Source of the DNA: Halobacteriales archaeon QS_9_70_65
Lineage (GTDB): Archaea > Halobacteriota > Halobacteria > Halobacteriales > Haloarculaceae
Length of the DNA stretch: 7,654 nucleotides
Direction: 5' to 3'
Assembly (NCBI GenBank): GCA_003023535.1
Contig: PXSC01000148.1
Coordinates: 1-7,654 of the forward strand
Below the pieces are notes generated by a model. That model searched no databases, was not told the DNA's origin, and worked only from the letters and a program-made list of their open reading frames with translations. Of this stretch, positions 1 through 5,034 are shown piece after piece. The translations under genes were made by a program, and so were the position numbers. The stretch's first letter is position 1. Every line of letters begins with the position of its first letter.

Positions 1-242
1 TCGACGCCGGTCTCGGTACGGAAGTCCGCACAGAGCCGCGCGATGGCCCACTCGCGGGCCGTGATGTACGTCCGCTCCCGGAGGAACTCGTTGGCCCGGT
101 CGTACGTCGCGCCGTCGATCTTCGAAAAGCGGGCGTACTCCCTGACGTCCGGCGGGACGTCGTCCTCGTCGCCCTCGTCGGGGCGCCGCGGCGCCGGCGT
201 CGGTCCACCGCTGTCGTCCGTTCTCTCGGCTTCCTCGTTCAT
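1..242 (-). CDS. DUF5806-like haloarchaeal protein, N-terminal part (runs off the left edge)
   Basis: Only the first 80 codons are in the window; the gene continues past base 1. The ATG at 242-240 opens a frame with a disordered acidic N-terminus of about 28 residues (MNEEAERTDDSGGP onward). A conserved-looking block follows at residues 33-80, including VREYARFSKIDGATYDRAN and TAREWAIARLCADF. I associate that block with the haloarchaeal family DUF5806, from memory of the family pattern. Its biochemical function is unknown and nothing here suggests one. The start is supported by a TTTT box whose first T is 28 bases upstream (270-267 on the minus strand), the same spacing as other genes in the window. 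Between this gene and the next lies the repeat array. I am confident that it is a real gene and fairly confident of the family. Confidence 0.78.
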   Translation of the reverse strand, partial: MNEEAERTDDSGGPTPAPRRPDEGDEDDVPPDVREYARFSKIDGATYDRANEFLRERTYITAREWAIARLCADFRTETGV

Positions 243-262
243 GTCCGAGATAGCGGGGCGGT

Positions 263-273
263 CTCGAAAAGCG
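263..273 (-). promoter_or_regulatory. TATA-like box for the 242(-) gene
   Basis: The minus strand reads CGCTTTTCGAG here. The first T of TTTT is 28 bases before the A of the ATG at 242. The same spacing recurs before six other genes in the window, and there is no Shine-Dalgarno sequence, so a leaderless transcript is likely. Confidence 0.5.
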
Positions 274-300
274 TATCGCCGGTGTCTGACGGACGGCGGA

Positions 301-705
301 CGCGTGGCCCGACCGAAGGGAGGGCCACGCGACGAGTGAGCGGGGAGCGGAGCGACCCGCGAACCGCGTGCGGAGACCGAAGGGAGGGCCACGGAGGTGC
401 GAACGGGAAACGTAGTGACCCGTGAGCCGGGAGGCCGACCGGCAGGGAGGGCCACGGAGGTGCGAACGGGAAACGTAGTGACCCGTGAGCCGGGAGGCCG
501 ACCGGCAGGGAGGCCTCCGGAGGTGCGAACGGGAAACGTAGTGACCCGTGAGCCGCGTGCAGAGACCGAAGGGAAGGGCCACGGAGATGTGAGCGGCGGA
601 GCCGCGAGCCGGGAGGCCGACCGGCAGGGAGGCCTCCGGATGTGCGAGCGGGGAACGTAGTGACTCGTGAGCCGGGAGGCCGACGGAAGGCCTCCGGATG
701 CACGG
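301..705. repeat. Array of ~63-bp tandem repeats, each made of two imperfect hairpins
   Basis: Six units have cores starting at 338, 401, 464, 527, 591 and 646 (spacing 63, 63, 63, 64, 55). Each core reads GAACGGGAAACGTAGTGACC or a close variant, followed by GTGAGCC, then a second block GGAGGCCGACCGGCAGGGAG or CGGAGACCGAAGGGAGGGCC. Hairpin A has 5-bp arms around an 11-base loop, for example ACGGG at 403-407 with CCCGT at 419-423. Hairpin B is best seen at 301-310 with 322-331, ten perfect base pairs around an 11-base loop, and as GGAGGCC with GGCCTCC in later units. Arms change together between units while the loops are conserved. Because 63 is a multiple of three, the array stays open in several frames and gives repetitive pseudo-proteins; I do not call these genes. 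It occupies most of the 514-base gap between the divergent genes at 242 and 757. Similar repeats occur in intergenic DNA of haloarchaea as I remember it; copy number elsewhere in this genome cannot be seen. Confidence 0.85.
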
Positions 706-727
706 GCCGCGAGGTCCGTTCCGTGGG

Positions 728-735
728 CTTTTGCG
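728..735 (+). promoter_or_regulatory. TATA-like box for the USP/GNAT pair
   Basis: CTTTTGCG, with the first T at 729, 28 bases before the ATG at 757. It lies just beyond the repeat array. No Shine-Dalgarno sequence precedes the ATG, which fits leaderless transcription of the 757-1646 gene pair. Confidence 0.55.
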
Positions 736-756
736 CGGCGGTGCCGTTGCGGCGGT

Positions 757-1125
757 ATGGACCTGCTGTTGGGTATCGGCGGCAGCGAGGACTCGTTCCG
801 CGCCCTGGAGGAGACGATCGAGCGGGCGATCGAGACGGGCGACGCGCTCACCGTCGCCATCGTCGAGAACCCGGAGTCGGAGACCGACGTCGAGGAGATA
901 CGGAACCGCGTCGAGGCGGCGCTTTCGGCGGCGTCGTTCGACGCGGAGGTGCGGACTCTCTCGGGACACCCCGGCAGCCAGCTGCTCGAGCTGGCCGAAC
1001 GGGAGGGGTACGACCGGATCGTCCTCGGCGGCGGCGAGACGAGCCCGCTCGGTAAGGTCGAGCTCGGCTCCATCGCCGAGTTCGTCCTCTTGAACGCTAA
1101 AACGACGGTGACGCTGGTCCGATGA
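757..1125 (+). CDS. Small universal stress protein (UspA-fold), non-canonical nucleotide site
   Basis: A 122-residue protein with the alternating strand/helix pattern of the UspA family. Strand 1 is MDLLLGIGGSEDS (1-13), a second strand is LTVAIVENP (31-39), a third is EVRTLSGHPG (64-73), and the C-terminal part is YDRIVLGGGETSPLGKVELG (85-104) followed by SIAEFVLLNAKTTVTLVR. The canonical ATP motif G-2x-G-9x-G-S/T is degenerate: GS is at 104-105, but the second Gly of the motif is Glu94. The usual Asp of strand 1 (as in DGS) is replaced by Gly-Gly-Ser. ATP binding is therefore doubtful. The open frame extends upstream into the repeat array, but ATG 757 is chosen because homology begins there and a TATA-like box lies 28 bases before it. 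The stop overlaps the GNAT start by four bases (ATGA), so the two genes are probably co-transcribed and translationally coupled. At 122 residues it is shorter than the usual 140-150. Confidence 0.85.
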   Translation: MDLLLGIGGSEDSFRALEETIERAIETGDALTVAIVENPESETDVEEIRNRVEAALSAASFDAEVRTLSGHPGSQLLELAEREGYDRIVLGGGETSPLGKVELGSIAEFVLLNAKTTVTLVR

Positions 1126-1646
1126 GCCGCGACTACCCGACCGAAATCGCCGGGCCGTACGAGGCGCCGCCGCGGTCATTCGTCGACGACGCCGGCCGCG
1201 AGGTCGAGCTCCGGCGGTACGGCGACGACGACTTCGAGTCCGTCGTGGAGATGTACACGGCGTTCGACCCCGCCGACCGCGCCCAGGGCATCCCGCCGAC
1301 GGGCGAGTCGGACATCCGCGAGTGGCTCGAGTCGCTGACCGACGACGGTGTCGGCGTGCTCGCCCGCCACGACGGCGCGGTCGTCGGCCACGCGGTGCTG
1401 GTGCCGGACCGCCACGGCGACTTCGAGCTGGCGATCTTCGTCCTGCGGGCCTACCAGCGGGCCGGCATCGGGACGGAACTGTTAGGGGCGCTGCTCGGCG
1501 CCGGCCGGGAGGCGGGCGTCGAGCGCATCTGGCTCACCGTCGAGCGGTGGAACGCCCCCGCCATCGCGCTGTACCGGAAGACAGGGTTCGAGGCCAGCGA
1601 CACGGACGGCTTCGAACTCGAGATGGCCGCCCGGCTGGCCGATTAG
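1122..1646 (+). CDS. GNAT family N-acetyltransferase
   Basis: A 174-residue protein with the Gcn5-related acetyltransferase fold, which transfers an acetyl group from acetyl-CoA to an amine. An N-terminal extension (1-28) precedes strand 1 (REVELRRYGDDDFESVVEMY, 26-45). Strands 3 and 4 are GVGVLARHDGAVVGHAVLVP (76-95) and FELAIFVLRAY (101-111). Motif A, the pyrophosphate-binding loop, is QRAGIGTELL (112-121) and fits Q/R-x-x-G-x-G/A. Motif B contains the conserved Asn in ERWNAPAIALYRKTGF (141-156). The substrate cannot be told from sequence; small-molecule or protein N-terminal acetylation are both possible. The ATG overlaps the preceding USP stop (ATGA), indicating an operon. The stop TAG (1644-1646) overlaps the TAA of the opposing truncated USP gene, leaving no space for a terminator between them. 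Confidence 0.9.
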   Translation: MSRDYPTEIAGPYEAPPRSFVDDAGREVELRRYGDDDFESVVEMYTAFDPADRAQGIPPTGESDIREWLESLTDDGVGVLARHDGAVVGHAVLVPDRHGDFELAIFVLRAYQRAGIGTELLGALLGAGREAGVERIWLTVERWNAPAIALYRKTGFEASDTDGFELEMAARLAD

Positions 1647-2032
1647 ACCGACAGCACCGGCTGGGAGGCGTGGGCCAGCACGTACTCGGCGGCCTTCTCG
1701 ATGACGGCATCGGGGTGGCCGGTGACCGGCTCCCGCGGCACGACGACGAAGTCCGCCCGCAGCGACTCCGCGACGTCGAGGATGACGCTGCCGGGGTGCT
1801 GTGCGAGCCGCCGCTGGGAGAAGCCGTACGCCGAGGAGTGGTCGACGGGGACGTTCCGCTCGTCGGCCAGCGCCCGGACGCCGGCCATCACCTGCTCGCC
1901 CCGCCGGGCGACCGTCTCGGCGGCGTCGTCGTCCTCGACCGCCGTCGCGGTGTGTTCGCCGAGCACGTACAGCGCGTGGACGCCGGCGCGGTAGCGGTCG
2001 GCGACCGCGAGGGCGTACTCGACGGCCGCGCG
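1643..2032 (-). pseudogene. Universal stress protein gene lacking its 5' end
   Basis: The frame encodes most of a UspA domain: helix 1 and strand 2 (AVEYALAVADRYRAGVHALYV), a central helix, then HPGSVILDVAESLRADFVVV and a C-terminal EYVLAHASQPVLSV. Aligned with the neighbour at 2065, AVEYALAVADRYRAGVHALY matches AADCALDLAVRFGATVHALY, but the first strand (the M-x-x-I-L-x-x-D-G-S segment, about 15 residues) is missing. Homology stops near base 2032, right beside the TTTT box (2037-2040) of the divergent gene. No ATG, GTG or TTG occurs in frame upstream of the GTG at 1966; starting there would give 107 residues without strand 1 and helix 1. The other minus frames across 2033-2100 do not supply the missing segment. 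The G-2x-G-9x-G motif is also absent (PREPVTGHPDA). The 3' stop TAA (1645-1643) overlaps the GNAT stop. It is probably a pseudogene, though a short protein from GTG 1966 cannot be excluded. Confidence 0.68.
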
Positions 2033-2035
2033 TCC

Positions 2036-2043
2036 CTTTTGCC
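2036..2043 (+). promoter_or_regulatory. TATA-like box for the USP gene at 2065
   Basis: CTTTTGCC, with the first T at 2037, 28 bases before ATG 2065. The bases before the start (CCGGT-ATG) resemble those before the starts at 757 and 2542, and no Shine-Dalgarno sequence is seen. Confidence 0.55.
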
Positions 2044-2064
2044 GGACGCGCGGAGAGTGCCGGT

Positions 2065-2502
2065 ATGTTCGACACCGTGGCTCTGGCGACCGACGACTCC
2101 GAGAGCGTCTCCCGGGCCGCCGACTGCGCGCTGGACCTGGCGGTCCGCTTCGGGGCGACCGTCCACGCGCTGTACATCGTCGACGCCGGCCGGGTCGAGT
2201 CGCTGCCGGACGAGATCCGCGACGACGTCCGGACGGCCCTCGACGAGCGGGGCCGGGAGGCGCTGGCGGGCGTCGAGGCCACCAACGACGCCCGCGCGGA
2301 GCCGGCGACCCTCGAGACCACCGTCCGGGTCGGCCGCCCGGCCGACGCCATCGTCGACTACGCCGACGAGGTCGACGCCGACGCCGTCGCCGTCGGCACC
2401 CGCGGCCGTCACGGCGAGCGCTCCTTCCTGCTCGGCAGCGTCGCCGAGCGGGTCGTCCGCACCTGCTCGCGGCCGGTGCTGACCGTCCGGCACCTGGAGT
2501 GA
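2065..2502 (+). CDS. Universal stress protein with intact ATP-binding motif
   Basis: A 145-residue UspA-domain protein of usual family length. Strand 1 is MFDTVALATDDSESVSRAAD, with the nucleotide-contacting Asp at position 10 or 11. Helix 1 and strand 2 are ALDLAVRFGATVHALYIVDA (22-41). Residues 86-110 hold TVRVGRPADAIVDYADEVDA and the VAV strand. The ATP motif G-2x-G-9x-G-S is complete at 111-125 (GTRGRHGERSFLLGS), followed by VAERVVRTCSRPVLTVRHLE. Such proteins normally dimerise in the cytoplasm and bind ATP; the physiological role is usually unknown. ATG 2065 is chosen because strand 1 begins there and a TATA-like box lies 28 bases upstream. The open frame upstream of it is Arg/Pro-rich and not protein-like. 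It stands head to head with the truncated USP copy. The DHH gene starts 39 bases after its stop but has its own TATA-like box. Confidence 0.93.
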   Translation: MFDTVALATDDSESVSRAADCALDLAVRFGATVHALYIVDAGRVESLPDEIRDDVRTALDERGREALAGVEATNDARAEPATLETTVRVGRPADAIVDYADEVDADAVAVGTRGRHGERSFLLGSVAERVVRTCSRPVLTVRHLE

Positions 2503-2512
2503 CGACGGGGGA

Positions 2513-2520
2513 TTCTTGCC
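2513..2520 (+). promoter_or_regulatory. TATA-like box for the DHH gene
   Basis: TTCTTGCC, with TCTT starting at 2514, 28 bases before ATG 2542. It resembles the CTTTTGCC box of the preceding USP gene with one T to C change. It lies only 10 bases after the USP stop, so the DHH gene may be transcribed both alone and by read-through. Confidence 0.45.
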
Positions 2521-2541
2521 GTCGGCGCTCTTCCGGGCGGT

Positions 2542-3639
2542 ATGGACGACGCGCTCATCGACGACGAGACCCTCCCGCTGACCCGACGGTCGCTGCTGCC
2601 CGGAGAGGGGTTCTTCGTTCCCGACTCCGTCGACGAGGTCGAAACCGAACGCGAGGCCCGGGAAGCGCTGGCCGGCGCCGACCGGGTCATCGTCGCCGAC
2701 CCCGACGCCGACGGCCTCGCCTGCGTCGCGCTGCTGCGGGCCGCCCTGGGGGAGGCGGCGCTGCTGCCGGCCGGCCCCCACGAGATCGCCGACGCCCTCG
2801 AGTACGTCGTCGAGTTCGGCGACCCCGGCCTCGAGCTGTACGTCTGCGACCTCTGTCCCGACGACGACCGCGACGTCGAGCCGCTGGCGGCGGCCGCCGA
2901 CCACGCCGCCGGCGTCCGGTGGTTCGACCACCACCAGTGGGACGCCGACCTCGCGGCGACGGTCCGCGAACACGCCGAGTTGGTCGTCGGCGAATCCGAC
3001 GAGGAGTGCTCGGCCGACGTGACGCTCCGGAGCCTCGCCCACGACTTCGACGAGCGGTACGCCGACCTGGCGGCGGTGACGCGGGATCACGACCTCTGGC
3101 TCCGGGATGACCCCCGCAGCGACGACCTCGCGGACTACGCCCACTGGGCCGACCCCGAAGCGTACCTCGCGACCGTCCTCGAGCACGGCGCGGATCTACC
3201 GGCTGACGTCGAGGCGTTCCTCGAGGAGCGACGCGTCGAGAAGGAGGCGCTGATCGAGCGGGCCGTCGACCGCGCCGACTACGAGGCCATCGGCGAATGG
3301 ACCGTCGGCGTCACCTACGGCCGGTGCTCGCAGAACGAGGTCGCCGAGGCGATGCGCGAGGCGGGCGCCGACGCCTCCGTCGTCGTCAAGCCCGCGGGAT
3401 CGGCCTCCATCCGCGGTACCGACGCCTTCGAGCGCTGCCACGAGGTCGCCGCGCAGGTCAACGGCGGCGGCCACCCGAAGGCCGCCGGCTGTAAGCCCGA
3501 CATCTACGACGACATGCTCGACTACGCCCACCACTGGACGACCCGCGGCGCCGTCACGAAGCAGGTCATCCTCGACGCGTTCCGGGCGCTGACAGATGGT
3601 GGCGCGGACGCGGACGTGGACACGGACGCGAAGGCCTGA
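2542..3639 (+). CDS. DHH/DHHA1 family phosphoesterase
   Basis: A 365-residue protein of the DHH superfamily, metal-dependent phosphoesterases that include RecJ-type nucleases, oligoribonucleases (NrnA) and cyclic-dinucleotide hydrolases. The metal-binding motifs are visible in order: VIVADPDADGLA (49-60), the CDLCPDD strand with Asp103, the signature WFDHHQWDAD (127-136), and TRDHDLW (180-186). A linker follows, with a charged helix around 220-245. The DHHA1 domain has VGVTYGRCSQNEVAEAM (255-271) and the substrate-binding glycine motif NGGGHPKAAG (307-316). The last 30 residues are a tail with VTKQVILDAFRAL, then an acidic end. All key residues are present, so it should be active; whether the substrate is single-stranded DNA, short RNA or a nucleotide cannot be decided. 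The start at 2542 has a TATA-like box 28 bases before it. A diverged copy of the tail-coding segment occurs at 4392-4460. Confidence 0.92.
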   Translation: MDDALIDDETLPLTRRSLLPGEGFFVPDSVDEVETEREAREALAGADRVIVADPDADGLACVALLRAALGEAALLPAGPHEIADALEYVVEFGDPGLELYVCDLCPDDDRDVEPLAAAADHAAGVRWFDHHQWDADLAATVREHAELVVGESDEECSADVTLRSLAHDFDERYADLAAVTRDHDLWLRDDPRSDDLADYAHWADPEAYLATVLEHGADLPADVEAFLEERRVEKEALIERAVDRADYEAIGEWTVGVTYGRCSQNEVAEAMREAGADASVVVKPAGSASIRGTDAFERCHEVAAQVNGGGHPKAAGCKPDIYDDMLDYAHHWTTRGAVTKQVILDAFRALTDGGADADVDTDAKA

Positions 3640-3722
3640 CCGGGGCCGCTTTGCGACGGCGTCTCGACCCCCCTCGACGGCGTGGCCCCCGGTTGCAGGA
3701 CGCTCGACGACCGGTGACCGGG

Positions 3723-4232
3723 TCAGCGCGGAGCGTCCTCCTCGGTCGTTCCCGCCGAGTCGGACCTCCGGGAGCCCTCCGAGCCGGGGTCGTCCATCAG
3801 CTCGTCCATCCGCCGCTCGAACTCGGCGTCGCCGATGTCGCCCTCGACGTACCGCTCTTTGAGCTCGCGCCGCCGGTCCTCGGCCGTCGGCTCGACCCGC
3901 TGTGAGACGTCGAACTGCCGGAGAATCGGGTACTCCCGTTCGAGCCGCTCGACGACCGAGACGAGCCTGTCGTCGCGGGGGAGCGACCTGCTCCGGAGCA
4001 CCGAGACGATCGTCGCAATGAGGAACAGTACCGCCACGAGCCCGAACCCGAGGACGAGAACGACCCATTCGGGGGCGGCCGTCAGCACTGTTAACAGGAT
4101 GCGGTACCAGTTGGGAGGGACGTCCCCGGAGAGCGCCGACAGCCCCTTGAGGAGGGCCATCAGCGCGGCTCCGACCAGCAGGAACCCCGAGACGACGAAC
4201 CCGCCGAAGTACAGCCGGTGCCGGGAGACCAT
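3723..4232 (-). CDS. Two-helix membrane protein with C-terminal SHOCT domain
   Basis: A 169-residue protein. Two hydrophobic segments are evident: residues about 9-31 (FGGFVVSGFLLVGAALMALL) and about 55-79 (EWVVLVLGFGLVAVLFLIAT and following). A short loop with PPNWYR separates them, so both termini are probably on the same, likely cytoplasmic, side. A charged linker (85-117) leads to a SHOCT (short C-terminal) domain at about 118-147: RRRELKERYVEGDIGDAEFE followed by RRMDELMDD. The tail is a Ser/Asp/Glu-rich disordered stretch. SHOCT domains are thought to mediate oligomerisation; this two-TM plus SHOCT layout is common in haloarchaea and has no known function. The gene is convergent with the DHH gene, with 83 bases between stops. 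ATG 4232 is preceded by TTTAC 30 bases upstream, the likely promoter. Confidence 0.87.
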   Translation of the reverse strand: MVSRHRLYFGGFVVSGFLLVGAALMALLKGLSALSGDVPPNWYRILLTVLTAAPEWVVLVLGFGLVAVLFLIATIVSVLRSRSLPRDDRLVSVVERLEREYPILRQFDVSQRVEPTAEDRRRELKERYVEGDIGDAEFERRMDELMDDPGSEGSRRSDSAGTTEEDAPR

Positions 4233-4255
4233 ACGACGACGTTCGGTCCCGAGCG

Positions 4256-4265
4256 TCGTAAACCG
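4256..4265 (-). promoter_or_regulatory. TATA-like box for the SHOCT gene
   Basis: The minus strand reads ACGGTTTACGACG around 4267-4255. The first T of TTTA (4262) is 30 bases before the ATG at 4232, within the range of the other leaderless-type promoters here. Confidence 0.4.
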
Positions 4266-4391
4266 TACGAACGGGGCCCGACCCGCGGCTCGACCCCCAT
4301 CCGTCGGGACGCGGCGACCGCTTCCCGGGTGTCGCCGTCGGCGCGGAGGGTCCGCACCGGTGTCCCGGCGCCGACGCGGGCGTCAGTTGCC

Positions 4392-4460
4392 GGTGTCATC
4401 ACGAGGCAGGTCATCTTGGACGCGTTTTGGGCCCTCGACGACGAACAGTCGACCGGCTGA
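4392..4460 (+). pseudogene. 3' fragment related to the DHH phosphoesterase gene
   Basis: The plus strand encodes GVITRQVILDAFWAL, then DDEQSTG and a stop (TGA 4458-4460). The DHH gene tail at 3547-3594 encodes GAVTKQVILDAFRAL. Over the 13 codons from ACG (4401) to CTC (4436) only six differ and four of those are synonymous (CTC/TTG, TTC/TTT, GCG/GCC, CTG/CTC). That pattern implies divergence while the sequence was coding, so it is more likely the end of an old paralog than a recent local copy. Nothing upstream in the same frame (4233-4391) resembles the DHH or DHHA1 motifs; that stretch holds the promoter of the opposing SHOCT gene. I infer the last trace of a deleted gene. A coincidental match is unlikely at this length, but the origin is inferred. 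Confidence 0.55.
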
Positions 4461-4475
4461 ACGGGGTGGCGGCCG

Positions 4476-4847
4476 CTACCCGTCGTTTTCCTCCAGCGGA
4501 ACCCGTTCTGCGACGTCGTCGTAGGCGGAATCGCTCGAGACTATCGGGCCGCCCTCCGCGGCGACGGCGTGGATGGCGTCGAACGGCGTCATCCCCCGTT
4601 CGGAGACGTAGCTGGCAGCCGCGAGAACGAGGTCTACGTCGCCGCGAACGTCGAGCAGTTCGCTCGCGTCCGCCACGACGCGTTCGACGTTTCGGTCCTC
4701 GCGGTAGGCGACGAGCATCAACTCGAGGAGGGCATAGTGTGACGTCCAGAGCTCGTCGTGGTGCTCCCGGTACATCCGCTCGGCCGACTCGCCGAGCCAG
4801 TCGTCGTCTTTGACGAGGGCTAGGAGGAAATCCACCTCGGCGTACAT
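4476..4847 (-). CDS. vapC: PIN-domain ribonuclease, VapC-type toxin
   Basis: A 123-residue PIN domain of typical VapC length. VapC toxins are Mg-dependent endoribonucleases that cut tRNA or rRNA unless bound by the partner antitoxin. The acidic active-site residues are all in place: Asp6 (MYAEVDFLLAL), Glu42 in YALLELMLVAYRED (39-51), Asp90 in GMTPFDAIHAVAA (85-97), and Asp106 in PIVSSDSAYDDV (101-112). No frameshift or internal stop is seen, so the toxin looks intact. ATG 4847 is chosen because the domain starts there and because its A is the last base of a TGA stop (TGATG) closing the antitoxin-like frame upstream. The same frame is open further upstream, but that part is the Arg-rich out-of-frame reading of the antitoxin remnant. 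It is unusual that the toxin survives while the antitoxin gene is damaged; the active site could still carry a mild defect not visible here. Confidence 0.88.
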   Translation of the reverse strand: MYAEVDFLLALVKDDDWLGESAERMYREHHDELWTSHYALLELMLVAYREDRNVERVVADASELLDVRGDVDLVLAAASYVSERGMTPFDAIHAVAAEGGPIVSSDSAYDDVAERVPLEENDG

Positions 4848-4994
4848 CAGGACCCCGCCTCGTCCAGGGCGGTTTCCCGACCGTCCTCGCGGAGTTCCCG
4901 CGCGCTCCGCTCGACGTCGGCGAACCCGGTCGCCGAACCGTTCTCGGAGGTCCTTCGGGAGGTATATACGGCCGTCGCTGGCGTCGATGTCCAT
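4847..4994 (-). pseudogene. AbrB/VapB-type antitoxin gene, shortened and frameshifted
   Basis: From ATG 4994 the frame reads MDIDASDGRIYLPKDLRERF then GDR (to 4926), the N-terminal half of a SpoVT/AbrB swapped-hairpin DNA-binding domain as in haloarchaeal VapB antitoxins. That frame then becomes Arg-rich (VRRRRAERAGTPRGR) and runs into the toxin. One base later, in the +1 frame, a sensible antitoxin C-terminus appears: FADVERSARELREDGRETAL then DEAGS and TGA (4924-4847), with the stop overlapping the toxin ATG. The pieces together give only 48 residues, whereas such antitoxins usually have about 70-85, so roughly 25-35 residues (second half of the AbrB hairpin and the start of the toxin-binding tail) appear lost along with the reading frame. 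The remnant is unlikely to bind DNA or the toxin. A base-calling error could explain the one-base shift but not the missing middle. Confidence 0.65.
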
Positions 4995-5017
4995 ATCGTC
5001 CGTTCGCTCCGAAAGAA

Positions 5018-5029
5018 GGAAAATTTTCC
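5018..5029 (-). promoter_or_regulatory. TATA box of the antitoxin-toxin pair inside a 12-bp palindrome
   Basis: GGAAAATTTTCC is a perfect 12-bp palindrome. On the minus strand its TTTT begins 29 bases before the antitoxin ATG at 4994, matching the promoter spacing seen elsewhere. AbrB-type antitoxins bind palindromes overlapping their own promoters, so this could have been the autoregulatory operator. It also lies within the 3' part of the upstream frameshifted gene. Confidence 0.5.
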
Positions 5030-5034
5030 CCAAA

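Noticed and set aside
239..703. 154-residue open frame with 21-residue repeats through the repeat array, minus strand
   Set aside because: It arises because the 63-base unit is a multiple of three. The product is Pro/Ser/Arg-rich with no acidic bias, and equally long frames exist on the other strand. It also covers the promoter of the 242(-) gene.
301..705. CRISPR array
   Set aside because: The units are contiguous, similar along their whole length, and show no unique spacers; no cas genes are near.
1322..2482. 386-residue plus-strand open frame
   Set aside because: An Arg/Pro-rich shadow crossing the GNAT gene, the truncated USP and the second USP in a wrong frame.
1888..3186. 432-residue minus-strand open frame
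   Set aside because: Antisense shadow of the USP and DHH genes, whose own frames carry clear family motifs.
3640..3722. Terminator hairpin between the convergent DHH and SHOCT genes
   Set aside because: The two CGACGGCGT copies are direct, not inverted, and there is no T-run on either strand.
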